Shown here: positions 7,748 through 13,926 of the stretch, piece by piece | How the letters are laid out: each line of letters begins with the position of its first letter | How positions within the stretch are numbered: position 1 is the first letter of the stretch | Source: CADCTM01 sp049671305 | GTDB lineage: Bacteria > Cyanobacteriota > Cyanobacteriia > Cyanobacteriales > Coleofasciculaceae | Direction of reading: 5' to 3' | DNA length: 13,926 nt | NCBI GenBank assembly: GCA_049671305.1 | Contig: JBATUR010000123.1 | Span: forward strand, 1 to 13,926 | Notes under the pieces: model-generated | What the model was told of the DNA's origin: nothing | Database searches by the model: none | The model's input: the letters and a program-made list of their open reading frames with translations, nothing else | Program-made: the position numbers and the translations under genes

Positions 7748-7767
7748 GTTGGATAAACATTTAAAGG
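7650..7767. repeat. Partial tandem duplication of a ~40-bp unit ending in the cobS stop codon
   Basis: Two copies of a unit begin with GCCGGAACGTCTCT (7650-7663 and 7727-7740) and end with TGGATAAACATTTAAAGG (7672-7689 and 7750-7767), 77-78 bp apart. The second copy contains the last sense codon and TAA stop of cobS (7761-7766), so a fragment of the cobS 3' end was copied along with the palindrome, or the element was inserted at the gene end and later duplicated. Confidence 0.75.
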
Positions 7768-8546
7768 CTGGTGAATAAACAGAGAAATAAGGCTTCTGTC
7801 CACTCGACAACGGCTCCATAGGTATCGCCAGTATGTCCCCCAAGCTGGCGATTAAACCAAACTCCTGTTAGGTAGGCGATCGCACTTCCTCCTATTGCCA
7901 TTTCTAGTCCTACCCACCACAGCCCCCGCTGCAGCAGGGGTACACTGCATAATATGAGCAGAAAGACGAGTCCATATAGAGCATCATTAGGCTGACGTAT
8001 TGCCTGTTTGTGAAAGGCACCTTTGCCTGTGGGTTTGAGATAGGGATAAAAGGCGATCGCAATAACTTGCCCCCAGCGCCCCCAACCTGCCGCTGCCATT
8101 AATGCCAAGCTGCGATTTGTTTGAATATCTGTTAAGGCTGCGGTTTTGAGCAATAATAAGGCGATCGCTGCCATTGCCCCAAATGCACCAGTTGCACTAT
8201 CTGTCATCACAGCTAAACGTCGCTCTTTGTCTGGAACCGCCAAACCATCGGCTGTATCCATCACACCATCCAAGTGTAGCCCTCCGGTGATCGCAATCCA
8301 ACTGGCAATAATTACCGCCGAGCGAGTTAAAATCGGCACGCCAACTTGTTGCAAAATTAAGTCAAAAATTCCCAGTAGTCCCCCAATTAACAATCCCATC
8401 AACGGTGCCCAACGAGCAATACGCCGAAACTCCAAGGGACAGTTAGCAGGAATCGGTATGCAAGTATAAAAAGTTACAGCACCGATGAAAGATAACAACA
8501 AATGATATCCCCATTGCGCTAATTCTCTAAATCTATATCGCTTCAT
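7761..8546 (-). CDS. cobS: Adenosylcobinamide-GDP ribazoletransferase (cobalamin synthase)
   Basis: Joins adenosylcobinamide-GDP and alpha-ribazole (or its phosphate) to make adenosylcobalamin (phosphate), the final assembly step of B12, in the inner membrane. 261 residues, normal for the family, and strongly hydrophobic with several membrane segments. Diagnostic motifs are GGLHLDGVMDTADGL (near residue 88), whose acidic residues bind Mg2+, the DSATGAFGAMA segment, and the C-terminal GGHTGDTYGAVVEWTE. No other cobalamin gene is in the window, so it is not in a cob operon here. No strong Shine-Dalgarno precedes the ATG. No cobalamin riboswitch was recognised in the 266-bp upstream region. The stop codon lies in a duplicated repeat. 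It carries three HIP1 sites. Confidence 0.95.
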   Translation of the reverse strand: MKRYRFRELAQWGYHLLLSFIGAVTFYTCIPIPANCPLEFRRIARWAPLMGLLIGGLLGIFDLILQQVGVPILTRSAVIIASWIAITGGLHLDGVMDTADGLAVPDKERRLAVMTDSATGAFGAMAAIALLLLKTAALTDIQTNRSLALMAAAGWGRWGQVIAIAFYPYLKPTGKGAFHKQAIRQPNDALYGLVFLLILCSVPLLQRGLWWVGLEMAIGGSAIAYLTGVWFNRQLGGHTGDTYGAVVEWTEALFLCLFTSL

Positions 8547-8812
8547 AGAGGACTAGCCTAAAAAATTAAGTAAATTGGCGTATGAGCAGCACTCTTAACT
8601 TGGGATAGTATTGTCTCATACCCTACTGTCCAAGTATCAAGTTTCCTGCCTGCCAGGGAATGTCCAAATCTTACCTCACTCCGCCAGCTTGACCGAAGCC
8701 CTGGCTCTGGTCTAAGCTCGTAGTTTCACGTAGGGTTTGTTAATCAAAAACGGTTACATTAAGCCGTTAACCAGGCAATGTGTCACACCCGTTTGCATCA
8801 TAGGCTGTTATT
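8547..8812. other. Divergent cobS / small-ORF intergenic region with several imperfect hairpins
   Basis: The region must hold both promoters, but no confident -35/-10 pair was found. Visible structure: an interrupted stem ACTTGG-AGTA / TACT-CCAAGT at about 8598-8635; TTTCCTG / CAGGGAA with a CCTGC loop at about 8642-8660; and AACGG / CCGTT at about 8750-8770. On the - strand the first two would lie in the cobS leader RNA. A cobalamin riboswitch core was sought on both strands and not found. Confidence 0.4.
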
Positions 8813-9265
8813 ATGAGTCATTCTCAATCTTCGCACCAACTGCCGGCTCCCTGCCTGATTGATACAGGCATCATCATCAACAAGCAAGACATGGGACGCC
8901 TACTGACTGATCTAAGTCGCGTCCGCTACATCCACTCCCTTGATGGTAAAATCCAAACTGAGGGTGAAGGATGTATCTTGGAAGTATTTTCTGACTTGCA
9001 GCGCTCGACGATGATAGCTAATCAAACTTTGTATCTAAATGTCCAAAGTTTTGATTATTTACAGCTTGGTCAGTCTGACAAAAACGAGCCTTTATTTGAT
9101 TTGATCCAAGATAATCGCCGATTACGGCTGATTCCTCTGTCAAATCCTTTACAAGAGCAATCTACTCAACAACTTAATGCTGATGCCCTCGAAGCTATGG
9201 TAACGCGAGTTCTCAGCGCTAAGTGGGATGTGCAAATTGATGATGAGGGTGAATGTCCTTTTTGA
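8813..9265 (+). CDS. Conserved-looking protein of unknown function
   Basis: 150 residues, not assigned to a family. It is soluble, with no signal peptide or membrane segment. It begins MSHSQSSHQLPAPCLIDTG, continues with a region of likely alternating beta strands (GCILEVFSD, TLYLNVQSFDYLQLG, RRLRLIPLS) and ends in an acidic tail DIDDEGE-like (VQIDDEGECPF). Codon use and reading-frame integrity look like a real gene, and the ATG at 8813 has a weak AGG 9 nt upstream. It lies 58 bp upstream of tgt on the same strand, so the two may be co-transcribed. The compact strand-rich build would suit a small regulatory or assembly protein, but nothing in it shows a function. Confidence 0.75.
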   Translation: MSHSQSSHQLPAPCLIDTGIIINKQDMGRLLTDLSRVRYIHSLDGKIQTEGEGCILEVFSDLQRSTMIANQTLYLNVQSFDYLQLGQSDKNEPLFDLIQDNRRLRLIPLSNPLQEQSTQQLNADALEAMVTRVLSAKWDVQIDDEGECPF

Positions 9266-9323
9266 CCATCTTTCAATTTACCCAAATTTTAATCAGTATT
9301 TTTACTATTGACAACTGACGGCT

Positions 9324-10433
9324 TTGCATCAACAAAAGAACTTTTCCTTTCAATGTCAGGCGACTTGTAGTCATACGAAGGCACGCGCTGGAGCTTTTTT
9401 GACGCCTCATGGAGTAGTAGAAACGCCTCGGTTTATGCCTGTGGGAACTTTGGCAACTGTGAAAGCTCTCTCCCCAGCTCAACTAGAAACGGCTGGAGCG
9501 CAAATGGTACTCTCCAATACCTATCATCTCCATTTGCAGCCGGGAGAAGGTATTGTTCAACAAGCTGGTGGTTTGCATAAGTTCATGTCTTGGAAGGGAC
9601 CGATCCTAACTGATTCTGGCGGCTTCCAGGTTTTTAGCTTAAGTAAAATCCGTACAATTACTGAGGAAGGTGTCAAATTTCGCTCACCCCGCGATGGTAG
9701 GATGATTAATCTGACACCAGAGCGATCGATTGAAATTCAAAATGCTTTGGGTGCGGATGTAATAATGGCATTTGATGAATGTCCTCCTTACCCCGCCGAG
9801 CGCTCTGAAGTTGAGGCAGCAACTCAAAGAACCTATCGTTGGTTGAAACGCTGTATAGAAGCTCATCAGCGCCCTCATGAGCAAGCTTTATTTGGTATTG
9901 TGCAAGGCGGCGTTTTTCTTGATTTGCGTCGAGCGGCGGCAGAGTCTTTGGTAGAGTTAGATTTACCAGGTTATGCGATCGGTGGTGTGAGTGTGGGTGA
10001 ACCTGCGGAGTTTATTCACGAAATTGTTGATGCGACTGCGCCTTATTTACCGCCAGAGAAGCTACGTTATCTGATGGGTGTGGGCACTTATCGGGAAATG
10101 GTAAGAGCGATCGCAGCGGGAATTGATGTATTTGATTGCGTAATTCCCACCCGTTTAGGGCGTCACGGGGCGGTTTTGGTACAAGGAGAGCGCTGGAATC
10201 TGAAAAATGCTCAGTTTCGCCATGATTTCACTTCTCTTGATCCTAGTTGCCCTTGTTATTGTTGCCAAAACTTCAGCCTCGCTTACATACATCATTTGCT
10301 GAAGTGTAAGGAAGCTTTAGGTTATATGCTGCTTTCTCTACACAATGTGACTGAATTAATTCGCTTTACCCAAGCAATTCGCGCCGCAATTTTTAATGAT
10401 ACTTTTACTACAGAATTTGCCCATTGGTTATAG
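9324..10433 (+). CDS. tgt: Queuine (preQ1) tRNA-guanine ribosyltransferase
   Basis: Exchanges guanine-34 for preQ1 in the anticodon of tRNAs for Asp, Asn, His and Tyr, the committed RNA step of queuosine synthesis, in the cytoplasm. 369 residues, normal length. Nucleophile and base-recognition aspartates are visible as Asp97 (LTDSGGFQVFSL) and Asp271 (DVFDCVIPTR). The zinc site is complete: Cys309, Cys311, Cys314 and His340. GIVQGG and AIGGVSVGEP, which shape the base pocket, are intact. The start is TTG: a stop lies three codons upstream in frame (TGA at 9315), and the protein then runs straight into the conserved NFSFQCQATCSHTKARAG, leaving no ATG choice. It carries one HIP1 site. It ends 108 bp before the convergent HTH-repeat gene, with no clear terminator between them. 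Confidence 0.97.
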   Translation: MHQQKNFSFQCQATCSHTKARAGAFLTPHGVVETPRFMPVGTLATVKALSPAQLETAGAQMVLSNTYHLHLQPGEGIVQQAGGLHKFMSWKGPILTDSGGFQVFSLSKIRTITEEGVKFRSPRDGRMINLTPERSIEIQNALGADVIMAFDECPPYPAERSEVEAATQRTYRWLKRCIEAHQRPHEQALFGIVQGGVFLDLRRAAAESLVELDLPGYAIGGVSVGEPAEFIHEIVDATAPYLPPEKLRYLMGVGTYREMVRAIAAGIDVFDCVIPTRLGRHGAVLVQGERWNLKNAQFRHDFTSLDPSCPCYCCQNFSLAYIHHLLKCKEALGYMLLSLHNVTELIRFTQAIRAAIFNDTFTTEFAHWL

Positions 10434-10541
10434 TCAGAAGTTTGGTAATAGGAATTAACCTGCCAGATAAAAATTAAATCAGTGAGTCAACCGCTTGTCT
10501 AAGCAATTGCCAAAATTACTTACTGAGAATGGTGCAGCAAC

Positions 10542-11123
10542 TCAGTTAAAATGATTGTTCTGTAAATTGCCATCTTGGGGCAGAGTAATTGTTTTCTGTA
10601 GTTTTAACACTCGGCGCTTGATTGCAAAACTAAAATTCTGCTTAGTTATCGGTTCTCCCAGCACTTTTGATAAACACTGCCATAACTGCGAACCTACTGC
10701 TTTGATGTAGTCAGCATTGTAGCCAGTTTTTTCGGCAATTTGAGCATAAGTTTTTCCTTCCCAAACTTGACGCAATATTAGTTCTTGAATTGGATTGAGA
10801 TCGATAGGTTTCAGAATAGTTTTTAATGTTGCAAGTATCTCTTCTATTGTTATAGAAATTTTTCCTTGTAGCTGACTCACTCGCCGTGTGATTGCACAAT
10901 AGAAATTACGTTTGTTTATCGGTTCGCCCAAAACTTTTGAGAACTCCTGCCATAACTGAGAACCCATTGATTTGATGTAATCAGCATTGTCGCCAGTTTT
11001 TTGGGCAATTTGAGCATAAGTCTTGCCGTCCCAAACTTGGCGCAATATTAATTCTTGAATGGGATTAATATTTATAGGCTTTAGATTTATTTCCACTGTT
11101 GAAATTATGTCTTCTATTGTCAT
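10542..11123 (-). CDS. Tandem-duplicated VMAP-type N-terminal HTH-like domain protein, no effector domain
   Basis: 193 residues made of two copies of one domain, residues 1-90 and 91-179, about 72% identical (64 of 89 by eye), plus a short polar tail. Each copy reads LNPIQELILRQVW-GKTYAQIA, then KTG-NADYIK, GSQLWQ, SKVLGEPI and NF--AI-RRV. This is the helix-turn-helix-like domain normally found at the N-terminus of cyanobacterial vWA-MoxR-associated proteins and of NB-ARC/WD40 or AAA-like proteins, where it precedes an NTPase or effector. Here nothing follows it. It may bind DNA, or act as an adaptor that pairs with the same domain in large effector proteins elsewhere (inference). The DNA copies are 270 bp (90 codons) apart and still close at nucleotide level, so the duplication is fairly recent. 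A decayed third copy lies just upstream. Confidence 0.85.
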   Translation of the reverse strand: MTIEDIISTVEINLKPININPIQELILRQVWDGKTYAQIAQKTGDNADYIKSMGSQLWQEFSKVLGEPINKRNFYCAITRRVSQLQGKISITIEEILATLKTILKPIDLNPIQELILRQVWEGKTYAQIAEKTGYNADYIKAVGSQLWQCLSKVLGEPITKQNFSFAIKRRVLKLQKTITLPQDGNLQNNHFN

Positions 11124-11627
11124 TAAAACTAATTTTTTATCTTCCTGATAAAGAGTTCAACTCCCGTCAATTGAATCAGGACGAATTTATTGATGTATCA
11201 CAATAATCAGCATTATTGCCTAGCTAATTCAGCAATTTGGCTGAATTTTTATCTGGTTTTGGGATATGGCAATCTCTATTTATACTTATTTTTTTCTTGG
11301 TTATGTAACTGTATTCGAGGAATGTAATACAGTCTTAGTGAGCTAAATGACTCAGTATTAGCATAAAATTTATGTCTGTTACAACCCTTTAATAAAATTG
11401 ATTATTTTACTATTTAAATATTTATTATGAAAAAAAATCAAGCCTATTTACCGGTTTTAAAACATCTCACTTTTTTCTCACCTTTGACTATCGACAACTC
11501 AAAAGTAGTGAAATATTCTAAAAGAACAGAGCTTTTTTGTTTACTAAAAAAGAAAAAATAAACAACTTTTTTTCTTCTTTATATTAGCAAAATTTCTGTA
11601 AAGTTAAACTATTAATTGGGACACAAA
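11124..11627. other. AT-rich divergent intergenic region
   Basis: About 500 bp between the HTH-repeat gene (-) and the exported-protein gene (+). Besides the HTH remnant it holds many A/T tracts. TTGTTTA (11537-11543) and TAAACAA (11559-11565) form a 7-bp inverted repeat followed by a run of seven T, a weak terminator-like element. A 44-codon ATG frame at 11427-11561 ends in this element but has no support as a gene. The promoter of the downstream gene must lie near the right end but cannot be picked out against the A/T background. Confidence 0.4.
11191..11262 (-). pseudogene. Remnant of a third VMAP-type HTH repeat copy, frameshifted
   Basis: On the - strand, 11245-11222 reads FSQIAELA, matching YAQIAEKT of the intact copies. 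One frame over, 11220-11191 reads GNNADYCDTS, matching GDNADYIKSM. Just before these, PDKN in a further frame fits the DGKT segment. At DNA level TAATCAGCATTATTGCC here aligns with TAATCAGCATTGTCGCC in the intact gene. At least two frameshifts are needed to join the pieces, so it is not expressed as a protein. It lies about 70 bp 5' of the intact two-copy gene, in the same orientation. Confidence 0.65.
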
Positions 11628-12044
11628 ATGAACTTAAATACTAAGGTTTTGTTGGCTGTTGCTACCATTACTGCTAGTGGTTTTGGTTTTACTACCAGTG
11701 CATTTGCTCAATCAGTTGGTACTGGTGGTATTGCTGGTTCTGCGTCTTTTCAGCTAAATGGTAATCAAGTACAAGCGGCGGCTGTGTCGGCGGCTCTTGG
11801 TAAGGATACAGCCTACGCTGGTGCAAATGCTGTTCCCATAACCGCTGGCGGTTTTGCGCTGGATGCCTTTGCTGCTGGTACAGCCGGAACAGTTACAACA
11901 AATGGCAGGAATAATTATGTCACTACAATAACCCCTGATAATTCGCGGGGTGTTGCACAAAGTAATGTCATAGGCGGATCTATCGGTATCGACGCCCTCA
12001 CTGGGCAGACAGTTGGCAACGTCGATGTTACTGTTTCTCGATGA
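11628..12044 (+). CDS. Small exported Gly/Ala/Thr-rich protein of unknown function
   Basis: 138 residues from the ATG at 11628; an in-frame TTG at 11616 is a less likely start. A clear Sec signal peptide (MNLNTKVLLAVATITASGF and on to SAFAQ) leaves about 108 mature residues. The mature part has no cysteine, is rich in Gly, Ala, Thr and Val, and has alternating polar/hydrophobic stretches (GSASFQLNGNQVQAAAVSAA, GSIGIDALTGQTVGNVDVTV) that suggest beta strands, as in surface or matrix proteins. No known domain is recognised. It is followed 131 bp later by a second gene for an exported protein on the same strand, with a strong hairpin between them, so the two may be co-expressed and act together at the cell surface (inference). 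Confidence 0.78.
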   Translation: MNLNTKVLLAVATITASGFGFTTSAFAQSVGTGGIAGSASFQLNGNQVQAAAVSAALGKDTAYAGANAVPITAGGFALDAFAAGTAGTVTTNGRNNYVTTITPDNSRGVAQSNVIGGSIGIDALTGQTVGNVDVTVSR

Positions 12045-12103
12045 AATTAGTAATAGTCAGTCTCCAGTCACTCTTTAACGCAGTAACGTAACAACAGATA
12101 AGT

Positions 12104-12139
12104 GAACAGGAGTTTCCTGCTAGCAGGGAACTTCTGTTC
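12104..12139. repeat. Strong 17-bp-stem hairpin between two exported-protein genes
   Basis: GAACAGGAGTTTCCTGC (12104-12120) pairs with GCAGGGAACTTCTGTTC (12123-12139) over 17 bp, with two G-U wobbles on the + strand RNA and only TA between the arms. It is followed by six A, not T, so it is not a typical intrinsic terminator for either strand. It could limit read-through, protect the upstream mRNA 3' end, or bind a protein. Confidence 0.75.
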
Positions 12140-12175
12140 AAAAAATTATGGCTATTAATTATTAAAACTTGAAAG

Positions 12176-13926
12176 ATGAAAGTCAAAAGATTATTATTAG
12201 CAACCTCCTCACTTCTAGTTGCAAAAAAATTAGCAGATGCCGCCACCTCTTCTGTCCAAACACCAGAAGCAAAACCTAATTCCAAACTAACACAAACTAA
12301 TCCTTCCGAGGAAGATAACCAGCCTTTAATCATCCCAAAAATCACTTCACCGGAGACAATAACAGAATGGGGAAACTCGACTACAGATAACCCAAAAGCA
12401 GCGCAACTATCAGGTATTTCTCCTCAAAAAACCAAAGAAAATTCCCAATCAACATCTTTACAAACGAGTCAGGTACAAGAGAAACTTCCACCACTTGTCG
12501 TCCCACAAATAACACCACCGGAAACCCTACCTAAGTGTGAATCTTCAGCCCAAAACTTGGCGAATTCAAAAACACCTATTACCAAGCTTCAACCCGGCGT
12601 AGAACCACCCACAACCAAACAAAACCCTACTTGTATCGCCCAAAATCCCCCCAAAGATCCTGTTACAGAGGACGCGGTTGGGAGGCAACAACAACTGCCA
12701 ATCATTCCGGCAGAATCTCAAAATCCAAACTATATTAATCCGCCGGAAATTGTTCCTAGTTCTAAATTAAATACCTTAATAACAACTATCCCACTCAATG
12801 GTAATATTATTAACCATCGAACTGAATGGGAAACTAATAACAGCCTTAGCTTTGGTAGTGACCGCAGTACTAATCTTGACCTTAATGCTATTATCAGAGT
12901 TCGCTCTCAAGTTGAGCAAAGTTTAAGCAAAGATAACGTCTTCACTTCTGATCAACAAGGCAGTTATCTGCAATTCCAAACTTTTAAAACTCAGCGTGAA
13001 GTTGAACTGCTGCAAACTGCTCCACAAACCCTGCAAGGACTAATTATTCAACAAAGTTTCACAGGTCCTTGTGTAGCTGTAAACTCTCAAGAGGCAGGAG
13101 CTAATACCCAATGTACTTTTACTCCAGCTTTAGTTACTGACCGTGCGAGTATTGATCCTAAATTTTTCGTGCCTACTCGCATCAACCAAGTAGGAAATGT
13201 TGGAGATGTAATCTCTCCGGAAACATTAAATATTTTAGCACAACCTGGGTTTCAAAATGTAGGAGCAAATAATCAAGTTGTCGGCTTAGATTTGTATTTT
13301 CCTAATGTGGGGGCAACTCCTGGCAATAGCCAAAGTAATCAGTCTACAATTTCTCGCAAAGAAGATATTGAAACAACTCCTTTGCTTGGTTTTTCTCGTG
13401 TGCGACAAATTTTGAAAGCTAATGATAATGAAGCAGTAATAGGGCGCACAATTCGCGGAACTGGGTTGATTTTGGGTGACAAAAATACCCTACTAAATTT
13501 AGGAGTAACTGCCGCTACAGAACTTCTGCCCGACGCCAAACCATACCTAGAAGGTAGCACAAATCCAGCCAATACAAACATTAATTTGAACTTATTTGCT
13601 GCTGCTAATAATACTTGGATTCCGTCAAGTAGTTGGACAGTTTATCAAGCAGGTTTAGGTAACGCAACTCATCCTTCTTTAACTTCGGAAGGAAAAGCTA
13701 GCTTACCCGATGCCCGTTTTAATAGTATTTGGATTGGGCTTTCACCAGTCACCAAACGAGATAGCCAAACTGATATTTTTTATGTGCCAACTGGTCCCGA
13801 ACAAGTAACTATTGCGACTGGTGGTGAGGGAGGGGCACTCAGTAATTCTAGTTTTGTATCTAATATTAATGGTAATGCTATTAATTCCGCTGACCTCAAT
13901 AATTTTTATACTCAGGTTTATCTAAC
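12176..13926 (+). CDS. Large exported protein with proline-rich repeats, 3' end outside window
   Basis: Open frame from ATG 12176 to the right edge (583 codons without a stop), so it is partial. The N-terminus MKVKRLLLATSSLLVAKKLADA looks like a signal peptide but is unusual in having KK just after the hydrophobic core. Residues about 25-200 are a Pro/Gln/Thr-rich, probably disordered linker with three degenerate repeats: PLIIPKITSPETI (near 50), PPLVVPQITPPETL (105-118) and LPIIPAESQ...NPPEIVP (174-194). From about 205 it becomes a beta-rich domain containing LLGFSRVRQILKANDNEAVI, GRTIRGTGLILGDKNTLLNL and many Asn/Thr/Gly residues. The family is not recognised; an outer-membrane or cell-surface protein anchored through a flexible Pro-rich spacer fits what is seen (inference). 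Its gene follows the small exported protein at 11628. Confidence 0.8.
   Translation, partial: MKVKRLLLATSSLLVAKKLADAATSSVQTPEAKPNSKLTQTNPSEEDNQPLIIPKITSPETITEWGNSTTDNPKAAQLSGISPQKTKENSQSTSLQTSQVQEKLPPLVVPQITPPETLPKCESSAQNLANSKTPITKLQPGVEPPTTKQNPTCIAQNPPKDPVTEDAVGRQQQLPIIPAESQNPNYINPPEIVPSSKLNTLITTIPLNGNIINHRTEWETNNSLSFGSDRSTNLDLNAIIRVRSQVEQSLSKDNVFTSDQQGSYLQFQTFKTQREVELLQTAPQTLQGLIIQQSFTGPCVAVNSQEAGANTQCTFTPALVTDRASIDPKFFVPTRINQVGNVGDVISPETLNILAQPGFQNVGANNQVVGLDLYFPNVGATPGNSQSNQSTISRKEDIETTPLLGFSRVRQILKANDNEAVIGRTIRGTGLILGDKNTLLNLGVTAATELLPDAKPYLEGSTNPANTNINLNLFAAANNTWIPSSSWTVYQAGLGNATHPSLTSEGKASLPDARFNSIWIGLSPVTKRDSQTDIFYVPTGPEQVTIATGGEGGALSNSSFVSNINGNAINSADLNNFYTQVYL

Larger units (their letters stand above)
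3557..10114. repeat. HIP1 palindromes GCGATCGC, eight copies
   Basis: Exact copies at 3557, 3818, 3908, 5930 (cyclase), 7876, 8053, 8161 (cobS) and 10107 (tgt), all inside coding sequence. HIP1 is the hallmark over-represented octamer of many cyanobacterial genomes. None occurs in bases 1-3556 or 10115-13926. The entry spans the first to the last copy and is not one continuous element. Confidence 0.9.

Noticed and set aside
7618..7803. 61-codon - strand frame over the repeat at the cobS 3' end
   Set aside because: It is a translation of the palindromic repeat (RDVP / RRNVST peptides), a well-known source of false proteins in cyanobacteria.
8547..8812. Cobalamin riboswitch upstream of cobS
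   Set aside because: The conserved core and B12-box segments were looked for on both strands and not found.
10434..10541. psbK downstream of tgt
   Set aside because: From memory the two are neighbours in some cyanobacteria, but this 108-bp gap has no frame resembling PsbK.
11427..11561. 44-codon + strand frame beginning MKKNQAYLPVLKHLTFF
   Set aside because: Lysine-rich reading of A tracts, no ribosome-binding site, and it ends in the AT-rich inverted repeat. No positive evidence for a gene.
12028..12345. 105-codon - strand frame across the hairpin and the start of the large exported-protein gene
   Set aside because: It runs antisense through the intergenic hairpin and the signal-peptide region of a 583-codon open frame, and resembles no family.
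13339..13581. 80-codon - strand frame near the right end
   Set aside because: Antisense to the long open frame from 12176, which is far better supported.
1..13926. CRISPR array, tRNA, rRNA or insertion sequence
   Set aside because: No regularly spaced direct repeats, no tRNA or rRNA signature, and no transposase-like frame or terminal repeats were seen.

Overview
The window is from a cyanobacterial chromosome, probably a filamentous, signalling-rich lineage of the Nostoc/Scytonema type. Eight perfect HIP1 palindromes (GCGATCGC) lie in it. Its protein families are also characteristic of cyanobacteria: a zinc-ribbon Ser/Thr kinase, a Tll0287-like haem-c/HAMP protein, a dCache-GAF-PAS-PAS-GAF adenylate cyclase and a VMAP-type HTH repeat protein. 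The genus is inference; no rRNA or other strong taxonomic marker is present.

Left part (1-7023), signalling. The 3' part of a Ser/Thr protein kinase (+) enters from the left edge; its true start lies outside the window. It converges on a membrane protein (-) with a periplasmic c-type haem domain and a HAMP domain but no output domain. Divergent from that, across a 265-bp region with a promoter-like element and a 10-bp-spaced direct repeat, is a PhnD-type periplasmic-binding lipoprotein (+) with no ABC transporter beside it. This converges on a 1264-residue class III adenylate cyclase (-) whose extracellular dCache domain keeps the full amino-acid-binding signature. Together they could form a sensory neighbourhood linking a periplasmic ligand and haem/redox state to cAMP and Ser/Thr phosphorylation.

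Middle part (7024-10433), housekeeping. A small secreted PPC-domain protein (+) follows a good promoter and converges on cobS, the last step of cobalamin assembly (-). The gap between them holds a duplicated hairpin-forming short repeat that runs into the cobS stop codon. A 266-bp divergent region then leads to a small protein of unknown function (+) and tgt, queuine tRNA-ribosyltransferase (+), which starts at TTG.

Right part (10434-13926), accessory. A protein made only of two tandem copies (about 72% identical) of the HTH-like domain that normally begins VMAP/NTPase conflict proteins lies on the - strand. Just 5' of it is a frameshifted remnant of a third copy. After a 500-bp AT-rich gap come two + strand genes for exported proteins: a small Gly/Ala/Thr-rich one, and a long one (at least 583 residues, running off the right edge) with degenerate proline-rich repeats. 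A 17-bp-stem hairpin lies between them.
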